This document shows, piece by piece, positions 6,682 through 14,821 of a DNA stretch of 26,152 nucleotides (positions within the stretch are counted from its first letter, which is position 1; every line of letters begins with the position of its first letter). The notes beneath the pieces were generated by a model, which saw nothing but the letters and a program-made list of their open reading frames with translations, ran no database searches and was not told where the DNA came from. The position numbers were made by a program, and so were the translations under genes. The stretch comes from Bacteriovoracaceae bacterium UBA6144 (GTDB lineage: Bacteria > Bdellovibrionota > Bacteriovoracia > Bacteriovoracales > Bacteriovoracaceae): assembly GCA_002435705.1 (NCBI GenBank), contig DIVA01000041.1, positions 1-26,152 of the forward strand. Direction: 5' to 3'.

Positions 6682-7688
6682 AACTAAGCGAACTTCTGCC
6701 GCATCTTTTGCATTCCTTCAGCTCGGAGAGTGATCTGGTTCGTGCGATCGAAGAGATCTCTCATAAATTTACGAAAGAGCGAGAAAGCATCGGCGATTAC
6801 CTGAATGATCCGAGGCTCGTCTCAGCCTACGCCGCTTTCTATCTCACCACCAATATGCCTAAGCTTGAAGCTGTCACACAATGGCTCAATACTGAGGAGC
6901 GAGAGGCGCTTAAGGGGTTTGATCTGATTGATGTGGGTGCAGGACCTGGAACCTTTAGTCTTGCGTGGAGAGAACTCTTTGGCACGAAGAGTGCCATGAT
7001 TGAGACATCGAAACTCATGCGTGAGCAAGCTGTCAAATTCTATCAGGGACTCTATCAGGAAGAGGCGCTCTTTAAACCGGAGCTCTTAGGAGAGAAAAAA
7101 ATCTTACTCTTTGGTCACTCACTCAATGAAATGGGTGTAGAGGCTGGGCTTGAGTATATTAAAAAATATAATCCAGAAAAAATTTGGCTCTTAGAACCTG
7201 GGACCAAACAGAGTTTCGCACTGGCCCTAAGCTTACGCAAAAAACTAATAGATCTTCATTGGAAAGTTCGCTTTCCATGCTTGAGCCAAGGTGAGTGTCC
7301 TATGTCTCAAACCGATGACTGGTGTCATCAGTATCTCAATGTCCGGCATGACCCCGAGGTTGAGCGACTCACGCAGCTTGCCAGCCGAGACCGTCGCCAT
7401 CTCCCGATGACCGTCATGATGTTTGAACGAGACTATCAACAAAGAGAAACTCATGGGAGGATTGTTCGGGTTTTTCCCCAAACGAAATTTTCTCATGAGT
7501 GGCAGATTTGTTTTCAGAGAAATAATGAATTGCAGCTCGTACGCGTAGAAGTGCCTTTTCGCCAATTTTCAAAAAGCCAGATTAAGGCGGTCGCCGCATT
7601 TCTCTCTGGTCATGAAATTCAATTCGAGGTTCTTAAAGAATTACAAGAGAAGTTGAGAATTGCACTTCACTTCGATTTAATTGAATAA
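6678..7688 (+). CDS. Rsm22/METTL17-type methyltransferase-like protein, small ribosomal subunit
   Basis: A 336-residue protein of the Rsm22 family. SAM motif I is IDVGAGPGTFSLAW at about residues 84-97, and an MRE-containing helix follows. The family Cys cluster is present: C201 (FPC), C207 (ECPM), C216 (DDWCHQYLNVR) and C278 (HEWQICFQ). In mitochondrial METTL17 four cysteines of similar spacing hold an iron-sulfur cluster, and the protein helps assembly of the small ribosomal subunit; the same is inferred here. RIVRVFPQTKFSHEW before the last Cys is also family-typical. The start is GTG at 6678, overlapping the previous stop by four bases. There is no recognisable terminator before the baeRF gene 74 bases downstream. 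Confidence 0.87.
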   Translation: MKLSELLPHLLHSFSSESDLVRAIEEISHKFTKERESIGDYLNDPRLVSAYAAFYLTTNMPKLEAVTQWLNTEEREALKGFDLIDVGAGPGTFSLAWRELFGTKSAMIETSKLMREQAVKFYQGLYQEEALFKPELLGEKKILLFGHSLNEMGVEAGLEYIKKYNPEKIWLLEPGTKQSFALALSLRKKLIDLHWKVRFPCLSQGECPMSQTDDWCHQYLNVRHDPEVERLTQLASRDRRHLPMTVMMFERDYQQRETHGRIVRVFPQTKFSHEWQICFQRNNELQLVRVEVPFRQFSKSQIKAVAAFLSGHEIQFEVLKELQEKLRIALHFDLIE

Positions 7689-7762
7689 GTCCATAGTCTT
7701 TTCACTATAGAGTCAAAAGTCCTCCGGGTTTAAAATTAATCTAACCAAATCAAGGAGGGTTT

Positions 7763-8419
7763 ATGACTTATCAGCAGATTAAAAAAATTAGATCTTTGAT
7801 AAATCAGTCCCAAGAATCGGGCGGTCTGATTTCTATTTATATCCCGATTGCTTTAACTGACGGGGACCCAGAACTGGCCTATCAGCGACTTTGGTCTGAA
7901 GCCATGCGGCTGAGACGTTTAGATAAAAAAGAAGAAATCAAAGCGCCGCAAATTCCCTGGTCACTTTTCACACGTCAAATGAAAAGTGCCGTAGCGATCT
8001 TCGTTTCGCCAGCAGGTCATGCCATCTATCCCTTGGATGAATCTGTGACCGCGCGCTTAGTGGTCGCCACAAGTTTCCATTTAAAACCATTAGTGGCGTG
8101 CTATTCCAAGAGCTACTCACGAAGGCTCTTGGATAAAATTTTACAAAAAACTGATTTCTATCAGCATGGTCCAAAGGATGATTTTAGTCAGTTAAAACAA
8201 AAGATTAAATCTAGGAGTTATAAAACACTGGTGGTTTCTTTAGAGGATATGTTTTTTCATGAGGGAATAAATTATAGGAACATCTCACGCACTCAACTCT
8301 CGGATAAAGACGATGATGCCCTAGATGATTTACTGGAACTGGCGATTCAAGAAAAGATCAAAGTGGGTGTCGTTTCAAAGCGAGAGCTCCCAGAGGAGAG
8401 CTGCTTAGTGGCCAGTTAA
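7763..8419 (+). CDS. Compact baeRF (bacterial eRF1/Pelota-like) protein
   Basis: A 218-residue protein. Residues 20-120 look like the N-terminal domain of the baeRF families: GLISIYIPIALTDGDPEL, then a helix, AVAIFVSPAGHAIYPLDE and VVATSFHLKPLVACY. The C-terminal part (KTLVVSLEDMFFHEG, DDALDDLLELAIQEKIKVGVV, ELPEESCLVAS) resembles the end of the eL8/L7Ae-like third domain, with the typical acidic-led helix and a final proline-containing strand. At 218 residues it is much shorter than usual baeRFs (about 350-400), so the middle domain is probably reduced or lost. A role at the ribosome (rescue, termination or tRNA handling) is family-based inference. AAGGAGG (7752-7758) lies four bases before the ATG. 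The ClpB-like gene follows without a terminator. Confidence 0.72.
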   Translation: MTYQQIKKIRSLINQSQESGGLISIYIPIALTDGDPELAYQRLWSEAMRLRRLDKKEEIKAPQIPWSLFTRQMKSAVAIFVSPAGHAIYPLDESVTARLVVATSFHLKPLVACYSKSYSRRLLDKILQKTDFYQHGPKDDFSQLKQKIKSRSYKTLVVSLEDMFFHEGINYRNISRTQLSDKDDDALDDLLELAIQEKIKVGVVSKRELPEESCLVAS

Positions 8420-8430
8420 ATATTTAAAGA

Positions 8431-8465
8431 TCTCCTCCTTGACACTGTTGAGATTGATCCCATCT
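8431..8465 (+). promoter_or_regulatory. Heat-shock (sigma-32-type) promoter for the ClpB-like gene
   Basis: TCTCCTCCTTGAC (8431-8443), a 13-base spacer counted from CTTGACA, and TCCCATCT (8458-8465). This closely follows the E. coli sigma-32 consensus TCTCNCCCTTGAA / CCCCATNT. It lies 35 bases upstream of the ATG at 8500, in the gap after the baeRF gene, and feeds a disaggregase gene, which fits heat-shock control. Confidence 0.65.
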
Positions 8466-8499
8466 TAGGATTAACAACAGTCCCTCAGGGAGGATGATT

Positions 8500-10857
8500 A
8501 TGAATAAATTTGATCAAGTGGTCGCTGGAGCATTGGATATCGCTCAGTCACAAGCACTGCAGAATAAAAACACAGAACTTCACCCTTATCACCTTCTGTG
8601 GGGATTGACACAAAATAAATCCAGTTACTCACATAAAGCTCTCAAAGAGCAAACGAAAGAAATTGAAACACAAGTCAATAAACTGCCTCGTGCAGGTGGA
8701 TCTCTTTCAATTGAACAGATTCGACCTAGTTCAAAATTTTCCGAATGGCTCACCATGGCTGGAGGCCACGTGGCGAAACGCGGAGGAGCAGAGATCGCCG
8801 AAAAAGATCTGCTCTTTTATCTGCCGCAAATATTTCCGGAACTCAAAATTGATTTTGCAAAATTTCAAGACACGCCTGAGGAGACAGAAGTCCCGAATTT
8901 TTTAATTAACCTCAACGAACTCGCCTCCAGCGGAAAGCTTGACCCGGTTATTGGTCGTTCGAAAGAGATACGAGCGGTGATGGAAATCCTCGGACGCCGA
9001 AATAAAAATAATCCGGTGCTTGTTGGTCCTGCTGGGGTTGGGAAGACCGCCATCATCGAAGGCCTGGCCGAACAGATGGTGAAGGGACTTGTGCCTGATG
9101 TACTCAAAGGCAAAACTGTTTACTCGCTCGAGATGGGAAGTCTCATGGCGGGAACAAAATATCGCGGGGACTTTGAAGAAAGGATTCAAAATCTCTTGAA
9201 GTTTATCAAAGGACAAAATGGTCAAGCGGTGCTTTTTATTGATGAGATTCATCAACTGATTGGCGCAGGTCGCACGGATGGCGCGATGGACGCCGCCAAT
9301 CTTTTAAAACCTGCACTGGCCCGTGGCGAACTTCACTGTATTGGTGCCACGACCGAGGATGAGTTTCAGAAATATATCCTGAAGGATCCTGCCCTTGAGC
9401 GCCGCTTCCGTCCTGTCCCTGTGCACGAGCCTTCGAAAGAAGACGCCGTGGAGATATTGATGGGTGTGAGAAACAAACTTGAGGCCCATCACGGGATTAA
9501 AATTTCAGATGAAGCCGTTTATGGCGCGGTCTTTTTGTCGGATCAGTACATTACCGATAAAAATCTACCCGACAAAGCGATTGATCTTTTAGATGAAGCT
9601 GCGAGTTCTATTAAACTTTCAGCAGAGGCCATGCCGGCCAAACTCGTCGAACTTGAAGCGGAGCTGCGATCAAAACGAGTGCTCGCGCAGATTGAGAAAG
9701 ATAACAAGACTCTTTTAGGTGACATCGAGACGCTGCAAGGGAAGTTTAACGAGGAGAAGAAAGTCTGGGAGAAAGAAGTCGCTCAGCTAAAGAATGTCTC
9801 CGAGGTGAAAAATAAAATTGATCGCTTGAAGTTTGACCTTGAAACCGCCGAGCGCACGCAAAACTACGAAGAGGCGTCAAAGATAAAGTATCTCCTGCTT
9901 CCAGAAGCGGAAAAGCAGTTGGCACAGTTTCAGCATGACTGGGTGATGAGCCAGAAGCATGTGGCGCAGGTTATTTCTCGCCAGACAGGTGTGCCGCTTG
10001 AGAAAATTTTAAAATCGAAGCAGGATCATATCTTAAAGCTCGAAGAGTTTTTAAAGAAAAAAGTTTTTGGTCAGTCTGAAGCTCTCGGTGAAATCAGTGA
10101 ATGCCTGATTGCCTCTCACGCAGGACTCACGGCTGAGAATCGCCCTCTGGGATCATTTCTTCTCATGGGACCAACAGGTGTCGGGAAAACGGAAACCGCG
10201 AAAGCGTTGAGCGAATTCTTCTTTGATAATCAAGAGCAGATGGTGCGGCTGGATATGTCCGAGTACTCAGAAAAACACAGTGTCGCCAAACTCATAGGGT
10301 CTCCCGCAGGATACGTAGGATATGATGACGGGGGAGTGCTCACAGAAGCTGTTCGCCGCAGGCCCTACAGTGTGATTCTTTTTGATGAGATTGAAAAAGC
10401 CCATCCGGATTTTGCGGATATCCTGTTGCAGATCCTTGATGATGGGCGTCTGACGGATAATAAAGGCAGAACGGTGAGTTTTAAGAACACCATCATCCTG
10501 ATGACGACGAACTCCAAGAATCCTGAACTGGATTTTAAGCCTGAAGTTCTTGGGCGTTTGGATGCGAAACTCTCTTATCGCTCATTGGATAACTCGATTA
10601 TGCGTCAGCTTATTGACAAGCAACTGGGGCTTTTAAATGAACGCTTAAAGGGTAAGAAAGTGGAGCTTAAATTGGATACAACGGCTTATAAAACTCTCAC
10701 TGAGCAGGGCTACGACGCGACCTATGGTGCAAGGCCTCTTAATGCGGTTTTTAATCGTTTAGTCACAAGACCCCTCTCACGATTGATCCTAGAGGATAAG
10801 TTGCCTACAGGTGAAATTAAGCTTGGCTGGAATGGACAACACATGACAATCGGTTAA
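8500..10857 (+). CDS. clpB: ClpB-like AAA+ protein disaggregase, divergent
   Basis: A 785-residue Hsp100 ATPase with two AAA+ rings. Residues 1-147 form a shortened Clp N-domain. NBD1 has Walker A GPAGVGKT (176-183), pore loop KYRG and Walker B FIDE (D248/E249). A coiled-coil M-domain of ClpB length follows (VELEAELRSKR to about LLLPEAEKQL), marking it as a disaggregase rather than ClpA. NBD2 has GPTGVGKT (557-564), pore loop GYVGYDDGG and FDEIEKAHPD (E630). ClpB catalyses ATP-driven extraction of proteins from aggregates with DnaK. Unusually, about 20 residues between MTTN and FKP-GRLD (normally FRPEFINRID) are missing, though the finger Arg remains. The ATG at 8500 is preferred because GGGAGG (8488-8493) abuts the alternative ATG at 8494. 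A heat-shock-type promoter precedes it. Confidence 0.9.
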   Translation: MNKFDQVVAGALDIAQSQALQNKNTELHPYHLLWGLTQNKSSYSHKALKEQTKEIETQVNKLPRAGGSLSIEQIRPSSKFSEWLTMAGGHVAKRGGAEIAEKDLLFYLPQIFPELKIDFAKFQDTPEETEVPNFLINLNELASSGKLDPVIGRSKEIRAVMEILGRRNKNNPVLVGPAGVGKTAIIEGLAEQMVKGLVPDVLKGKTVYSLEMGSLMAGTKYRGDFEERIQNLLKFIKGQNGQAVLFIDEIHQLIGAGRTDGAMDAANLLKPALARGELHCIGATTEDEFQKYILKDPALERRFRPVPVHEPSKEDAVEILMGVRNKLEAHHGIKISDEAVYGAVFLSDQYITDKNLPDKAIDLLDEAASSIKLSAEAMPAKLVELEAELRSKRVLAQIEKDNKTLLGDIETLQGKFNEEKKVWEKEVAQLKNVSEVKNKIDRLKFDLETAERTQNYEEASKIKYLLLPEAEKQLAQFQHDWVMSQKHVAQVISRQTGVPLEKILKSKQDHILKLEEFLKKKVFGQSEALGEISECLIASHAGLTAENRPLGSFLLMGPTGVGKTETAKALSEFFFDNQEQMVRLDMSEYSEKHSVAKLIGSPAGYVGYDDGGVLTEAVRRRPYSVILFDEIEKAHPDFADILLQILDDGRLTDNKGRTVSFKNTIILMTTNSKNPELDFKPEVLGRLDAKLSYRSLDNSIMRQLIDKQLGLLNERLKGKKVELKLDTTAYKTLTEQGYDATYGARPLNAVFNRLVTRPLSRLILEDKLPTGEIKLGWNGQHMTIG

Positions 10858-10872
10858 GGCTAGCACTACTTC

Positions 10873-10901
10873 TTGACCATCTTGGACAGTTTTCATATGG
10901 T
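10873..10901 (+). promoter_or_regulatory. Candidate promoter for the GH97/MBL gene pair
   Basis: TTGACC (10873-10878), a 17-base spacer and TATGGT (10896-10901), giving a leader of about 25 bases before the ATG at 10935. The -35 matches 5 of 6 and the -10 matches 4 of 6. No terminator is seen between the Clp stop (10857) and this element. Confidence 0.45.
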
Positions 10902-10934
10902 TTTCTTTCAAGCTTATACTTGGGAGAAAACCAA

Positions 10935-12941
10935 ATGAATTTCATTTCTTATTTCATTTTATTCAGCCTTTCTATCAGCAGCGTCTGGGCTTTTGAAACC
11001 CTAGAGATGAAATCCCCTGATCAGCTCACGACTCTGACCATCCATTATCAAAATCGCCAGTTAACTTACGAAGTCCGTAAACGTGATACTTTGATTGTTC
11101 GTCGTTCTCTCTTGGGCATGATGATTCGTGACCGTGCTGACATGAGACAAAATTTAGAGCTTGTTACGACTCAGCCGAATATCAAAACTCACAACCAGAC
11201 CTGGGAGCAGGTGTGGGGACAAAAACGATTTGTCACAGATAATCACAAGTCGACCTCGATTCGGGTCAGACATGATTCCTCTAAAATTGAAATGATCCTA
11301 GACTTTAAAGTCTTCAATGATGGAGTGGCTTTTAGGTACTCGTGGCCGAATCAACTTCCCATGAAGCATTTTGAAATATGGGATGAAGCCACTGAATTCA
11401 ATTTTTCCTCTGATGATCAAGCATGGTGGATTCCTGCTTTTCAATGGAATCGTTATGAATTTCTCTTCCAAAAATCCCAACTCAAAGATCTCGACACAGT
11501 TCATACACCTCTCACCTTAGAGCTTAAAAATGGGTATACGGTTGCGATCCATGAAGCCAATCTGATTAATTTCCCATCAATGGCCATCAAAGGACTGAAA
11601 GATGGTCGCCTCAAGGCCGACCTCGTCCCCTGGAGTGATGGGATCCGTGCCAAGCTCGTGACGCCGGCTAAGTCTTCATGGAGAATGTTGATCATCGCCG
11701 ATGAACAAAAAGATTTAATTGAATCTGATATGATTTTAAACCTTAACGATCCTGTGGCGATCAAAGATACGTCTTGGATCGAGACTGGAAAATATATTGG
11801 CATGTGGTGGGGAATCCATCTCGGCAAGTATACTTTTGGCCAGGGACCTAATCACGGGGCCACCACCGCGAATGTTCAGCGCTATATTGATTTCGCAGCT
11901 GAGCATGGATTTAAGGGAGTTCTCGTCGAAGGCTGGAACTACGGCTGGGATGGGGATTGGATGGCCAATGGGTCTATCTTCCGTTTCGATGAAGCTGTCC
12001 CAGGATTTGATGTGGAATACTTATCCGAGTATGCCAAAGTGCGTGGAGTGCGGATCGTTGGTCACCATGAAACTTCCGCTGCGACAAAAAATTATGAGGA
12101 TCAACTCGAGCAAGCTTATGATTTTCTCAACAAGTACAACATGAACGTGGTCAAAACGGGCTATGTGGGTGAGAGGCATGATCGTGAACAGTGGCATCAC
12201 GGGCAGTATGGAGTTCGCCATTACACCAAAGTCATGAAGTATGCGGCTCAAAGACAAGTGATGCTGGTCGTGCATGAACCGATCAAACACACGGGCCTTG
12301 AGCGTACATACCCCAATCTCATGTCCTCAGAGGGTGCTCGCGGACAAGAGTATGATGCCTGGTCATCTGATGGAGGTAATCCCCCTAATCACACCACCAT
12401 CCTTCCCATGACAAGAATGCTTGCGGGACCGATGGACTTTACGGCGGGAACATTTGATTTAACCTTTGATCAATGGCGCCCCTTTAATCGAGTGAACACA
12501 ACACTGGCCAAACAACTTGCTCTCTTTGTTGTGATCTATTCGCCGTGGCAGATGGCCAGTGATCTTCCTGAGAATTATGCGACTAGACCTCGTGAATTTG
12601 AGTTTATTAAAAATGTTCCTGTTGATTGGGACAAAACAGTGGCGCTCGATTCAAAAATTGGAAGTCACACCGTGATCGCCAGAAAAGATAGAAACTCAGA
12701 GAATTGGTATCTAGGTGCAATCACCAATGAGCAGGGAAGAAAAATCACGATCAAACTAGATTTTCTGGATGATAAAAAAGCGAGCTATAAAGTCAGGGCC
12801 TATCAAGATGCTCGTGGCACATCATGGCTGATTAATCCACATGATGTTGAATACTACGAGACAAGAGTTAAGGCTTCGGGAACTTTTGATTTGAATCTCG
12901 CTCCAGGCGGTGGCTTGGCCCTAGAGTTTATTAAAGAATAA
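10935..12941 (+). CDS. GH97 alpha-glucosidase (SusB-like, inverting type)
   Basis: A 668-residue exported glycoside hydrolase (signal MNFISYFILFSLSISSVWA). It has the GH97 N-terminal beta-sandwich (SPDQLTTLTIHYQNRQLTYE), a TIM barrel (MWWGIHLGKYTFGQGPNHGA, GVLVEGWNYGWD, GHHETSA, VVKTGYVG, VVHEPIKHTGLERTYPN, EGARGQEYDAW) and a C-terminal beta domain. E379, E448 and E472 are spaced 69 and 24 apart, the same spacing I recall for the catalytic Glu439, Glu508 and Glu532 of Bacteroides SusB. At G409 a Gly lies where retaining GH97 enzymes carry a nucleophilic Asp. This points to an inverting alpha-glucosidase acting on malto-oligosaccharides in the periplasm. ATG 10935 is preferred over TTG 10920, with GGGAG at 10922-10926. 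One base separates its stop from the next start. Confidence 0.92.
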   Translation: MNFISYFILFSLSISSVWAFETLEMKSPDQLTTLTIHYQNRQLTYEVRKRDTLIVRRSLLGMMIRDRADMRQNLELVTTQPNIKTHNQTWEQVWGQKRFVTDNHKSTSIRVRHDSSKIEMILDFKVFNDGVAFRYSWPNQLPMKHFEIWDEATEFNFSSDDQAWWIPAFQWNRYEFLFQKSQLKDLDTVHTPLTLELKNGYTVAIHEANLINFPSMAIKGLKDGRLKADLVPWSDGIRAKLVTPAKSSWRMLIIADEQKDLIESDMILNLNDPVAIKDTSWIETGKYIGMWWGIHLGKYTFGQGPNHGATTANVQRYIDFAAEHGFKGVLVEGWNYGWDGDWMANGSIFRFDEAVPGFDVEYLSEYAKVRGVRIVGHHETSAATKNYEDQLEQAYDFLNKYNMNVVKTGYVGERHDREQWHHGQYGVRHYTKVMKYAAQRQVMLVVHEPIKHTGLERTYPNLMSSEGARGQEYDAWSSDGGNPPNHTTILPMTRMLAGPMDFTAGTFDLTFDQWRPFNRVNTTLAKQLALFVVIYSPWQMASDLPENYATRPREFEFIKNVPVDWDKTVALDSKIGSHTVIARKDRNSENWYLGAITNEQGRKITIKLDFLDDKKASYKVRAYQDARGTSWLINPHDVEYYETRVKASGTFDLNLAPGGGLALEFIKE

Positions 12942-12942
12942 A

Positions 12943-13929
12943 ATGCTTTTAATCTACTTCCTCATGATGAATATGGTCCATGGCTCAGATCATTTTGACG
13001 GAAGTAGATTTTTTAATCCTTGGGGAGTCAATAATGAGAAAAGTCTCTGGGATGTCTTTTCTTGGAAAATAAAGGGTGGCGCGGCGGCGTGGCCTGAAAA
13101 AGTTGATACTCCTAAACACTCTCTTCCACACCCAACAAAAGACACCCTTACTGTGACGTGGGTGAATCATTCGACCTTCCTGATCCAAACGGATTCTTTG
13201 ACTATTCTCACTGATCCCATTTGGGCTGAACGCTGCAGCCCTGTGAGTTTTGCAGGTCCTAAACGTGTCGTGGAGCCAGGAGTGGAGTTTGATAAGCTCC
13301 CAAAGATTGATCTCGTGTTGGTGTCTCATAATCACTACGATCATTTAGACAGTGCCACTCTCAAGCGACTCTCAGACAGAGATGCCCCCTTGATCCTGGT
13401 TCCCTTGGGCGACAAGCGTTGGCTTGAGGGTGAAGGTGTGAAAAATCTTGAAGAGATGGACTGGTATCAAACACGATCTCTTGGGGATTTTAAAATGACT
13501 TTCTTGCCGGCCCAACATTGGTCGGCCAGAGGGATGTTTGATCGCAATCACTCTCTATGGGGAAGCTGGGGAGTCGAAGTAGGAGAGATGAAAATCTACC
13601 ACGCGGGTGATACAGGCCTGGGCCCACACTTTAAAGAAATTCGTGAGAAGTGGGGAAGGGCCGATGTGGCGATGATTCCGATTGGTGCGTATGAGCCGCG
13701 CTGGTTTATGAAGGCCATGCACATGAACCCTACAGACGCCCTAGAAGCTTATAGGATTCTTGAAGCCAGCTATGCTTTTGGGATGCATCTTGAGACTTTC
13801 CAGCTCACAGATGAGGCCCGTGAGGAGCCCCGACTGGAATTTCATAAAATCAGACCAGCTGATCTGACCGATAAATTTGAAGTCTTGCAGATTGGAGAGA
13901 GTCGAATTTTTAATAGGCCTGTACTGTAA
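12943..13929 (+). CDS. MBL-fold hydrolase, NAPE-PLD/UlaG-like
   Basis: A 328-residue metallo-beta-lactamase-fold protein. The zinc motif is SHNHYDHLD (H129, H131, D133, H134). Downstream ligand regions are visible in PAQHWSARG, YHAGDTG and GMHLETF, and HMNPTDAL is typical of the NAPE-PLD-like group, whose members hydrolyse phospholipids or other phosphodiesters; several bacterial ones are of unknown substrate. The N-terminus (MLLIYFLMMNMVHG) is a weak membrane or signal segment. The ATG is one base after the GH97 stop, without a clear Shine-Dalgarno, so translation is probably coupled. Its last 20 bases overlap the convergent pilus tip gene and no terminator lies between them. Confidence 0.85.
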   Translation: MLLIYFLMMNMVHGSDHFDGSRFFNPWGVNNEKSLWDVFSWKIKGGAAAWPEKVDTPKHSLPHPTKDTLTVTWVNHSTFLIQTDSLTILTDPIWAERCSPVSFAGPKRVVEPGVEFDKLPKIDLVLVSHNHYDHLDSATLKRLSDRDAPLILVPLGDKRWLEGEGVKNLEEMDWYQTRSLGDFKMTFLPAQHWSARGMFDRNHSLWGSWGVEVGEMKIYHAGDTGLGPHFKEIREKWGRADVAMIPIGAYEPRWFMKAMHMNPTDALEAYRILEASYAFGMHLETFQLTDEAREEPRLEFHKIRPADLTDKFEVLQIGESRIFNRPVL

Positions 13930-14821
13930 TCGTCACCGCTTCTTCATAATCTCCATCATCGAGGCTGCCAAAGTTTCCAAGTCGCACAGTGAGAGGATAG
14001 GGTCTTCCGCTGGAACTTGAAGGAGATCCCTCATTAAGTACCCACTGGTTCGAAGTTGTGGGTGTCATGAAATTCGTATTTCCAATTTTAATCTGATAGG
14101 GGACAGGTGTGGTGTGAGGCACTTTTCTCAACTGCCCTCCATTGAGGGAGGAGACCCAGATCCCATAAGGGACATTGGCCTTCACCCGCAGATCAGCCTG
14201 CAGCTCTTGCTGTGGTGACATCACACCAAAATTCATCACATAAGTTGTCGCTGCCGGGTCATGGGGAGCATTCACAGGAACGATACTGACTTCCGCATAA
14301 CGGGTGATCGTAAATGATAAAGTGAACCAAGCTGAACGCTGGTACTCAATATTTCCATTATTTCGAAGGGCATAGATATTGATGGGAAGGGTGTCAGTGT
14401 AGACGCCCGGTGGGATAGAAAACGTAGAGGCTTGATCGAGGACTTCTACAAACATCGTTGAAGTATTAGGGGTATTAGGCTGAGGCACAGAGCCGATCAG
14501 AAATTCACTGGGTCCTGCATCCCCAAAATCCTTCAGCACATTACCCATATTCACATTGCGGTACAAATTGTAGCGAAGAGAATTCGCTCCGGAAAAAGCC
14601 AATCGCTGATAGCTGTTGGCTTGACCTTTGGCAAAGTAGGCGTAATAGGTCGGGCAGTTTGACTCAGACGAGTTAATGGGACGGGAGACAGTGAATGTGT
14701 GAGGGAGAACTTGTGCCACTGGCTGCACGGAGGCGGTGAAGTTCCCAAGATTCACCGAGTAGTTACAATCTTGAGCCCAAGCCTGGGAGGTGAGGAAGAA
14801 AATTAAAAAAATCCATTTCAT
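13910..14821 (-). CDS. Pilus tip protein with spore coat U (SCPU) domains
   Basis: A 303-residue exported protein (MKWIFLIFFLTSQAWA, then QDCNY), last gene of the chaperone-usher operon. It looks two-domained. The first part, residues 20-165, has a Cys pair (C19 near the N-terminus and C55 in SESNCPTYY) and ends with TDTLPINIYALRNNG. The second, residues 170-303, starts AEVSIVPVNA and ends with the donor-strand-like DDGDYEEAVTITVQAY. This matches SCPU-type tip adhesins of archaic chaperone-usher pili (CsuE-like); the identification rests on context and fold pattern. Its ATG overlaps the usher stop by four bases (ATGA). Its 3' end overlaps the convergent MBL-fold gene by 20 bases. Confidence 0.8.
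   Translation of the reverse strand: MKWIFLIFFLTSQAWAQDCNYSVNLGNFTASVQPVAQVLPHTFTVSRPINSSESNCPTYYAYFAKGQANSYQRLAFSGANSLRYNLYRNVNMGNVLKDFGDAGPSEFLIGSVPQPNTPNTSTMFVEVLDQASTFSIPPGVYTDTLPINIYALRNNGNIEYQRSAWFTLSFTITRYAEVSIVPVNAPHDPAATTYVMNFGVMSPQQELQADLRVKANVPYGIWVSSLNGGQLRKVPHTTPVPYQIKIGNTNFMTPTTSNQWVLNEGSPSSSSGRPYPLTVRLGNFGSLDDGDYEEAVTITVQAY

Noticed and set aside
8481..8499. RNA thermometer hiding the clp ribosome site
   Set aside because: TCCC-TCA-GGGA overlaps the Shine-Dalgarno but the stem is only four base pairs; a sigma-32 promoter is a simpler explanation for heat control.
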